This document shows, one piece after another, positions 56,949 to 64,000 of a stretch of 64,000 nt of DNA. The notes below the pieces were generated by a model that saw only the letters and a list, made by a program, of their open reading frames with translations, searched no databases and was not told where the DNA came from. This stretch comes from Meconema thalassinum. Lineage: Eukaryota > Arthropoda > Insecta > Orthoptera > Tettigoniidae. Position 1 is the stretch's first letter; each line of letters opens with the position of its first letter. The stretch is from positions 143,099,074 to 143,163,073 of the forward strand of contig OX336391.1 of the NCBI GenBank assembly GCA_946902985.2, read 5' to 3'. The translations under genes were made by a program, and so were the position numbers.

Positions 56949-59449
56949 AGACGTCCAGGATGTGAAGGAACAATTCCGGATGTCTCCCTGGCATCAGAAG
57001 TAATTGTGCCATTCATTAAGAGATGGAAAGTGTTGGAAGATTATTGTGCTAGCGATCATCAATTCATCGCCTTTGACTTTGAATCAAAGGTTCAAGGACG
57101 GGAAGTACCTCCCCAGAAATGTCGACGATGGAATGTAAATAGGATTAGCATGGACAAGTTCAAAGATATCATTGGGAAGGGTGCAGAACAGATTCGAAGT
57201 GCTGAAGCACGGAGAGAGTTTGAGGTTGAGGATCTGGTTTCTGTAACCATGAAAATTATTACGTCAGCTTGTGATGTTTCGATGCCCTCCTCAGAACCAC
57301 GTCACCGAAAGAACCCTGTATACCGGTGGACCAGAGAGATAGCAGAATTAAGGAAGAACTGCCTCAGGCTTCGCCATCTTGCCAAGAGAGCAAGAAATCG
57401 GGAAGAAGCAAATGAAAAATCAGCGGAGCATAAAGCAGCAAAGAAGCTACTTCGGAAAGCCATAACTACGAGCAAGGTTCAGAGTTGGAGAAAGCTTCAG
57501 GAAGATATCGACACTGATCCATGGGGTTTGGGTTACAAAATTGTAACACAGAAACTTGGAAGTCACAGAACATCGTGCATCATGGAGGATGATATTATGA
57601 ACACCATTGTTCAAACCCTTTTTCCAACTCATCCCACAAGACCTGAGAGGAATTTTGAAAGTGATCAAGATTTCCCACTGTTTACTGAAGATGAACTTCG
57701 GGTTGCAACGCATTCTTTACGGAACAGCAAGGCTCCGGGGCCGGATGGGATTCCTAATGAGATTTTGAAAATAATAGTTGATCAAGATATGTTGTTATTG
57801 TTGAGAATGTTCAATGTGTGCTTGAAAGCAGGAATCTTTAGCTTTCGCTGGAAGATCTGTCGCTTAGTGCTCATTAGTAAGGGCATGGGTGACCCTGAGC
57901 TACCATCATCGTACCGCCCACTTTGTATGCTTGACACAACAGGCAAACTATTTGAGAAACTCATAAGACGGAGATTGCTTGAAGCAATAATCGCAGCCGG
58001 CGATTTATCACGAAGACAATTTGGATTCAGGGTAGGCCGGTCGACACTGGATGCAGTGCAACAAGTCGCTGATAAAGTACGAAGAGCGGAGAGTTATAAT
58101 CATTACTCTCGCCGGGTGATTCTCTTTGTTACAATGGATGTTAAAAACGCTTTCAACTCTGTCAAATGGACAGATATCATGGATGCTCTAGAATTTTCAT
58201 TTCATGTTCCAAGGTATCTCCTTCGGATCTTAGACTCTTACTTGAAGGATCGTGCTCGGCTCTACGATACTACAGAAGGGATCCGTAGAGTACAAGTCAC
58301 GGCTGGGGCTGCCCAGGGTTCGATTCTAGGACCTGATCTCTGGAATGTTACATACGACAGCTTGTTGAGGCTTGAAATACCTGAAGAAACTATTCTAGTA
58401 GGATATGCAGATGATGTTGCTGCTCTTGTAGCAGGAAGAAGTGTCGAGCAGGCACAGTTGCGACTCAATATGGTAATGCGCAAAATCAATAGATGGATGG
58501 AGGAACATGGTCTGTCTCTAGCATTTAGTAAGACTGAAATTGTCATCCAAACAAAGAAGAGAATTCAGACAATACTTCCAATACAGGTAGGACAAATTCA
58601 AGTAGAGACGCAGCCAGCAGGAAAATACCTGGGCATCATGATCGACAGTAAAATGAATTTTGGAAAACAGATTAGACGGACTGCAGATAAGGCAGCCAGA
58701 GGAGTAATATCCCTCAGTCGGCTCATGGCCAATGTTGGTGGGCCAAAATCTAGTAAGAGAAGACTATTGATGACAGCCATCCATTCAGTTCTGCTGTATG
58801 GAGCGGAAATATGGGCGGATGCCCTGGATAAGGAAATTTATAGGAAGTCACTGGCGCAAGTGCAGAGGCGGGGTGCTTTGCGCGTGGCATCTGCATATCG
58901 CACGGTCTCTGAGGAAGCAGTTCTCGTTATTGCCGGGATTATTCCGATTTTTTTCTTGCGAAAGAACGCAAGAACATTTACTTGAGGAAATCTGATATGG
59001 GTTTACAAAATGCAAGACGATCGGCAAGAGTACAAACCTTTCAAAATTGGCAGATCAAATGGGAACAAGGAGATCAAAGCCAATGGACTAAGAGAATGAT
59101 CCCTTAGGTTCAGGTTTGGACAGAGAGGAAACATGGTGAGGTTGGTTACTATCTCACTCAGTTCTTGACTGGCCATGGGTACTTCTGTTCCTATCTTAAG
59201 AAGATGGGGAAGGTGGATTCATCAGATTGCATCTACTGTAACAACGAATTAGATAATGCTAATCACACCTTCTTCTCTTGTGGACGGTGGGTCCAAAATA
59301 GGCAGTCTCTTCAAGATCACATTGATGTAGAGATATCTCCGGACAATATTGTTGCAGTGATGCTACAAAATGAGGAAAACTGGAAACTGGTAGCAAGTTT
59401 TGTTGAAGATATCCTCCGAACAAAGAAGATGGATCTGGATCGCCACTGA
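56949..59449 (+). pseudogene. R1-clade LINE ORF2 (endonuclease end, reverse transcriptase, CCHC), one frameshift and one stop
   Basis: The frame runs open to 58985. GTIPDVSLAS and ASDHQFIAFDF are the end of the APE-type endonuclease. RT blocks follow: NSKAPGPDGIPNE (57724), SSYRPLCMLDTTGKLFE, QFGFRVGRST (58018), VTMDVKNAFNSV, AAQGSILGPDLWN (58310) and the catalytic GYADDV (58399). Later come AGKYLGIMID and LLYGAEIWADAL. Near 58950 a T-run (gatttttttcttg) of wrong length shifts the frame; the next frame continues with KNIYLRKSD, has one TAG at about 59105, then YYLTQFLTGHGYFCSYL and the knuckle CIYCNNELDNANHTFFSC, ending TGA at 59449. The protein would make the new element copy by target-primed reverse transcription. 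All RT motifs look intact, so the copy is young. Confidence 0.85.
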
Positions 59450-59640
59450 AGATGATTCATTACGGAAGAGTGCCGTACAGGCAAATATAAAATGACTCTA
59501 GCCTGAAGTAATGTGATAAACGGTTCCAGGCTAGTGTTCAGAAGTAACGGGGGAGGAGTTTTAGTCGGTAGTCTGCTACTCAGGAGCAGGAGCCCGACAC
59601 TCTGTGCGTAAATGCATTTCTCCCCCCCCCCCCCAAAAAA
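56949..59640 (+). mobile_element. 5'-truncated R1-clade LINE
   Basis: It spans from within the endonuclease domain to the 3' UTR. The 3' end has gtgcgtaaatgcatttctcc and a C-run then A-run (59622-59643). The 5' junction lies against (TTA)n, so the copy was truncated on insertion or targets a microsatellite, as some R1-clade families do. Confidence 0.75.
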
Positions 59641-59689
59641 AAAGTTGCCTTTATTGGTGGTGCAGTAGGGCTCTTGGCCCTCTCTTACA

Positions 59690-60540
59690 CTTAACCACAT
59701 TAATACAATACTATAAACATATTATGGCGACAAAATTAAATAATAATAATTGACATTGATAATGACTTTCACACTCTCATCCACTCATCCAGTCACACTT
59801 GTTGTCGGTCAGCAGTGTTCAGCAGGCTGTCCCAGCAGGTGGTCTTGAATTTAGATAGTGAGGTGGTGCCCCTGACACTGGCTGGAAGGGTATTCCACAG
59901 CCTAGAACCCACCACATGAAAAGAGTTGTTGTATATAGAGGAGCGATGAATAGGAATGGAGAGGGAAGAACCAGAGCGTGTATTATTACCATGGAAAGAA
60001 GACAAGTACTTGAATTTATTTGATAAGTATAGTGGTCTGTCGTCAGACAATAATCGGAAAATCTGGACAAGAATGTGATACGATCGACGTAGTTCAGGTT
60101 TCAGCCAGGAAAGAGCGCAATAATAGGGAGTGATATGTTTATCATAGCTCAGATCGTAGATACATCGTATACAAGAGTTCTGAGCTCGTTGAAGTTTCGA
60201 AGGTAATGTTTTGGTTGCGTCTACAAGAATAACGTCACAGTAGTTAAGAATAGGAAGTATTAGTGTCTGTATGAGTAGGATTCTTACTTTAAGTGGTAAA
60301 ATATCTTATTTTCTTTAGAGGGAGTGGAGCGTTGCGAAAATCTTCTTGCATACACTTTGTACATATTCAGACCAGTTCAGAGTCTGATTTATTATCACAC
60401 CTAGATTTTTCACTGTAGGACAGTATGGAATTTCATTGTTGTTCCGTACAATTGGGGGAATAATTTGATCTCGGAGTGACGTCAATAGTATTAATATCAT
60501 GTAATTCTTTTAAGGATTATGGAACTACCCATCATAATTG
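59690..60540 (-). pseudogene. Jockey/CR1-like LINE ORF2 C-terminal relic
   Basis: From 60500 down to 59793 a single frame of about 236 codons has only two stops, both near 60300. It contains VKNLGVIINQTLNWSEYVQS (post-catalytic LG motif and W), the VCKKIFATLHSL segment, then LKPELRRSYH, and the closing GSRLWNTLPASVRGTTSLSK. The active site is upstream and missing. The element faces the R1 LINE tail-to-tail; its 3' UTR ends near 59690 with an AAT-rich stretch. Confidence 0.8.
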
Positions 60541-60624
60541 GGAACAATCATGTTGACCGACAGAAAAACATCAAATTTCGAGTACTAAGGCAACACTGAA
60601 TATAGCTTCAAACACCACAAAAAT
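60541..60624. other. No recognisable feature
   Basis: Short spacer before a SINE. Confidence 0.3.
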
Positions 60625-60842
60625 AATGTTATTGGTTTTACGTCCCTTTTATCTACTGCGACTTTTAAAGACACCGGGGTGACGGAATTTTGCCCCAAAG
60701 AGGGTCTTTAATGTGCCAGTAAATCTACTGACACGGGTCTCTCAGATTTGCGCACCCTCAATTGCCAGTTGACTGCACCGGGATTCAAGCCCGCTCTCTT
60801 GAGCTCAGCAGGCAAGAACGTTAACGCTGAGCCACGCAGCCA
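60625..60842 (-). mobile_element. tRNA-headed SINE, family F
   Basis: Complemented: head ggctgcgtggctcagcgtta (A-box), B-box ggcttgaatcccgg, body with the phrase tactggcacattaaagaccc, 3' end gggacgtaaaaccaataac. The same head family is at 54480-54575. Confidence 0.75.
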
Positions 60843-61188
60843 GTCTTAAAATTATATTCCTGATACAGGTAGTTCTTATTATACTGCCTTACCCAAAGAA
60901 GAACCGTGACACGTAAGAAAATGTAAGTTGTCAAAAAGGGTTTCATAATTACATTCATTAGAATGGTTCTCTTGGGGTAAAGGATCATGTTTTGTACATA
61001 TCGGAACAAGAATATGAAAATGTACGGTTTACAAAGGATTCCTGTCGCCTACGGTAGGATTTGGAATTTTAGGGAGATATCAGAGTTGCCAACCTCTCAA
61101 ACCTCTAAACACCAACTTTCCACTCAGAATGTCCCTTTTCACTAGAAAATATCCCACGTAAAAATTTATTCTGTTGAAAACAAATGTA
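60843..61188. other. No recognisable feature
   Basis: AT-rich spacer with no motif identified. Confidence 0.4.
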
Positions 61189-61190
61189 TA

Positions 61191-62036
61191 AGGTGCGTTC
61201 AAAAAGTAACGAGTCGGAGGCTGGAATGCGCAAACCGGTGACGACATCGGCTAATCCTGGCGTGTGTAACGAGGTGTAGTTCCGACCAGAGCGTGGAAGG
61301 TCACAGCCCGTCGCTAAAGGGCACGCGTGCTTGTCACGTGTCGATACAAAGCGAGCAGCAGCATGCATGAATCATCCAACGCTGCCAGTCGCATTGCAAC
61401 CAGTGACATGGAGGCGTCAACCGAAGAGCAAAGAGGTGCTGTTCGGTTTCTGACAGCGGAGGGAGTAGGGGGAACGGATATCCATCGCCGAATGTCACAA
61501 GTATTCGGCGAACACTGCATGTCCCTTGCAAGGGTCAAGGTGTGGCACAAGCGCTTCAGGGAAGGACCGGTGTCATTAGCCGATGATGCCTGGTCTGGGG
61601 CTCCCCCCTGCATTACCGATGACAACTTCCAGCTGGTTGATGAACTCATTACCCACGACCGCCGAGTGACAGAGAACGCCATAGCCACCGTGGTCGCTCC
61701 ACGACAATGCACGACCTCATACGGCCAACACAGTCGCGGCACTCCTGCAGGTTCTCGGCTACCCTCCATACAGTCCAGACCACTCTCCCTGTGATTACGC
61801 CATGTTTGTTCCCCTGAAAAGGGCTGTGCGGGGCCAACGATTCACCTCGAACGTCAACGTCCAGCTTTACGAGCGGAACTGGTTCACATCTCAGCCCAGG
61901 GAATTTTATGAGACAGCCATTCACCGCCTCGTGTCACAGTGGGACAAGTGCCTCAACAGCCAGGGCCAATACTTCTAACATACATGTACTGGTTTCTGTA
62001 ATTATGCCTCCGGCTCGTTACTTTTTGAACGCACTT
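61191..62036 (+). mobile_element. mariner element with internal deletions (846 bp)
   Basis: Inverted ends AGGTGCGTTCAAAAAGTAAC and AAGTGCGTTCAAAAAGTAAC each sit beside a TA dinucleotide (61189-61190, 62037-62038), the Tc1/mariner target. It contains both ends of a mariner transposase but lacks the middle, so it is non-autonomous. Confidence 0.92.
61327..61977 (+). pseudogene. mariner transposase, internally deleted
   Basis: The N-terminal frame (61327-61700) has EQRGAVRFLTAEGVGGTDIH and VKVWHKRFREG, the paired-like helix-turn-helix that binds the inverted ends, then LVDELITHDRRVT. The sequence jumps, in another frame, to DNARPHTANTVAALLQ (second catalytic Asp), YSPDHSPCDY (third Asp) and a clean C-terminus ending WDKCLNSQGQYF at 61977. 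The first catalytic Asp and about a third of the protein are gone. The spacing between the last two Asp is 29 residues instead of the 34 of D,D34D mariners, so a 15-bp in-frame deletion occurred there as well. Confidence 0.85.
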
Positions 62037-62038
62037 TA

Positions 62039-62627
62039 TATAATGAATACACAATGTGCCCCAGAGTCTCGATAATGTGTTTCTAATTGTGCTAAAATTG
62101 ATTTTTCGAATCACACAACTGTCTTGTAAACTATCATTATCATACACTTAAACACTCACTTGATACACGTTGTTATTAATTTAAAGACTGAGATGTTTAT
62201 CTTCTCTTGTGTAAGTCTTTGATTAAAAAATAAATAAATGAAGATTTCACAAAAACACAAAACATAGGTTTATAATCTCCAGAAGCACACATAACTGTCT
62301 GTTATCGCCCAAGTGGCAGTAGGCGATTGTAATGTAATACTATACTTTCGTGAAATGTTCATTTATTTTATCAGCATGTATGAATCGTACCTATTGTGCA
62401 CGTTTGCTGTGCAAAGGAAGATTTTATGTATTAATGACAGCTCAGCTGGTGATATATGACATCGGCTAAATATCCCAAATTCGCCTATTTTTTTTTCAAA
62501 AAATCTCTTTATCCCTTTCCTAAAAATATTTGTCTAAACGTCCCACAATTTGGGACAAATCCCACGGGTTGGCATCACTGGGCAGTAACTACATTAATTT
62601 TACAGCTTCCTGTTTCCTCTATTTTTA
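62039..62627. other. No recognisable feature
   Basis: AT-rich, no frame with known motifs. Confidence 0.4.
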
Positions 62628-62685
62628 GCGTATTTTCAATTTTGAAAAAAAAATTAGGCTTATGAGATCACCTTTTGTTCGTGTG

Positions 62686-62717
<32 letters not shown>

Positions 62718-63445
62718 AGGAGTGTGTGTGTGTTCCCCACACCCCCACTAAATTCTAAACGGCTGGAGCAATTTCAATGAAACTCGGTACGTTTATAGCA
62801 CTATTCCAGACGGCGCCGACCGTGCCCTTCAAATTTTGTTACGTCTCACCAATCCAACATGGCGGCTGTGTGAAATATTTCACCAGCATTCAATATCTCC
62901 GAAACTATTCCCGATATCACCCTGGAATTTTTTACGGTGATAAAGGGAACTACTAGAAGTTCACCTATGTGACTTTTGAAAAACTGGTAACTACAAAACC
63001 AACATGGCGGCCACGCGAATTTGCGACTTTTAAATAGACGTTTCTCGCGATTTAACCAACCAAACGCAATAAAACTTGGTACAGTATATGTTTAGGCACA
63101 TTGTAATGCACGGACATCTAACTTGGTTCAATTGTTTACATAACCACAAGATGGCGGATGTGCGAAATATTTAACCGGCATTCTATATCTCTGAAACTAT
63201 TAGCAGAATCACCCTGAAATTTTGTACGGAGATAAAGGGCACTACTGGAAGTTCATCTATAAGACTTTCAAAAACCGGTTAACTACAAAACGAACATGGC
63301 GGCCAAGCGAATTTGAAAATTTTAAATAGACCTTTCTCACGATTTAATGTACCAACCGCAATGAAATCTGGTACAGGAAATGCACTGGTATCTAATTTAG
63401 TTCAATTATTTACATAACTCCAAGATGGCGGCTTTGCGAATTTTA
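62628..63445 (-). repeat. Inverted copy of the 43440-44292 repeat
   Basis: From the left: a hairpin remnant (attttcaattttgaaaaa...taggct), a (GT)n tract (62682-62735), then complemented phrases ggctggagcaatttcaatga, aacatggcggctgtgtg and caattgtttacataacc with the same ~300-bp internal periodicity. It is diverged from the 43.4-kb copy but collinear. Confidence 0.8.
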
Positions 63446-64000
63446 AAATTAAGTTAATGTTTCTTGTGTCATAATCATGCGATCAATGTAAAAGTTTGAA
63501 TAATGAACTTACGCAATAATTTTCCTTTAATGGTTCATGACTCTATGGCCTATTGCACCCACGTGAATAATTTCCATGGAACACATGCTTCTGCCTCCAG
63601 CTAGCATCAGTCCTCAGGCGTGTACCGTTCATCCACTGAGCAGTTGCATATTTTTGATCTGAGACTAAAAGGTATCAACTCTATAATAATAAGACACAAC
63701 TCTATTCTAAAGACTTTAATTGAGCTCTAAATCATGGCTTCACACAAACTAAAACACAATCCCAACAACAAAAACACAAAACAATGCAAAACTTATACCT
63801 TCAATCCACTATTATTCGCATTTTATTCTCGCAAATCCAAATGATTATTGATTCATTTACAATGAGATTAACATGAAATTCATTCTCAAGTGCGCTGATG
63901 CACTGGTAAAATACACATACAACTGTACTTACAATCTTACGTCACCTATTGTGACCACTTTAATTTCACAATCTAGTTGTTTATTATCAACACATCCTAC
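63446..64000. other. No recognisable feature to window end
   Basis: AT-rich sequence with no gene or repeat boundary that I can identify. Confidence 0.4.

Overview
This is a eukaryotic, almost certainly arthropod (most likely insect), intergenic window built nearly entirely of mobile elements and satellite DNA. I found no host gene. The evidence is the set of families present: Ty3/Gypsy and BEL/Pao LTR elements, an R1-clade LINE and several other LINE tails, hAT, mariner, MULE-like, Crypton-like and Helitron-like DNA elements, and many tRNA-headed SINEs, some with (AAT)n tails. The SINE bodies resemble ones I associate with orthopteroid insects, but that is from memory and tentative.

Layout. 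1-310 is the end of a Ty3/Gypsy integrase, followed by a G-rich tract and then a near-perfect 1,515-bp palindrome (1122-4213). From 4214 to 19950 runs a 60-bp tandem satellite (about 112 units) split by a complete BEL/Pao insertion at 6444-15418. That element has two 2.47-kb LTRs differing at about two dozen sites and a 5-bp target duplication (ACATC). Its single long frame joins Gag and protease directly to the integrase C-terminal (DUF5641-like) segment; reverse transcriptase, RNase H and integrase core are absent, replaced by about 430 stop-free hydrophobic codons. 19951-30170 holds anonymous AT-rich DNA, LINE fragments, a 799-bp hAT copy and SINE-rich tandem duplications. 30171-34051 is a nest: a TIR element whose left terminus is split by a MULE, which is split by another TIR element, which carries SINEs. 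34.2-44.3 kb has SINEs, a Crypton-like relic, a small hairpin array, a 522-bp repeat and a LINE relic. 44.4-52.4 kb is a second satellite (43-bp units derived from a 74-bp ancestor), carrying the same SINE twice. 52.4-64 kb is a SINE cluster, a 1.2-kb hAT-type MITE, a nearly complete R1-clade LINE frame, another LINE relic, a deleted mariner, and an inverted copy of the repeat at 43.4-44.3 kb.

The genes do not act together as a pathway; the logic is insertion history. Target-site duplications let much of it be ordered. The best candidates for something new are the RT-less BEL element with its long unassigned open segment, the stem-loop 3' tail shared by different retroposon families (including a 52-bp insertion that is nothing but that tail), the small array of covarying hairpins at 38.5 kb, and the large palindrome abutting the satellite.
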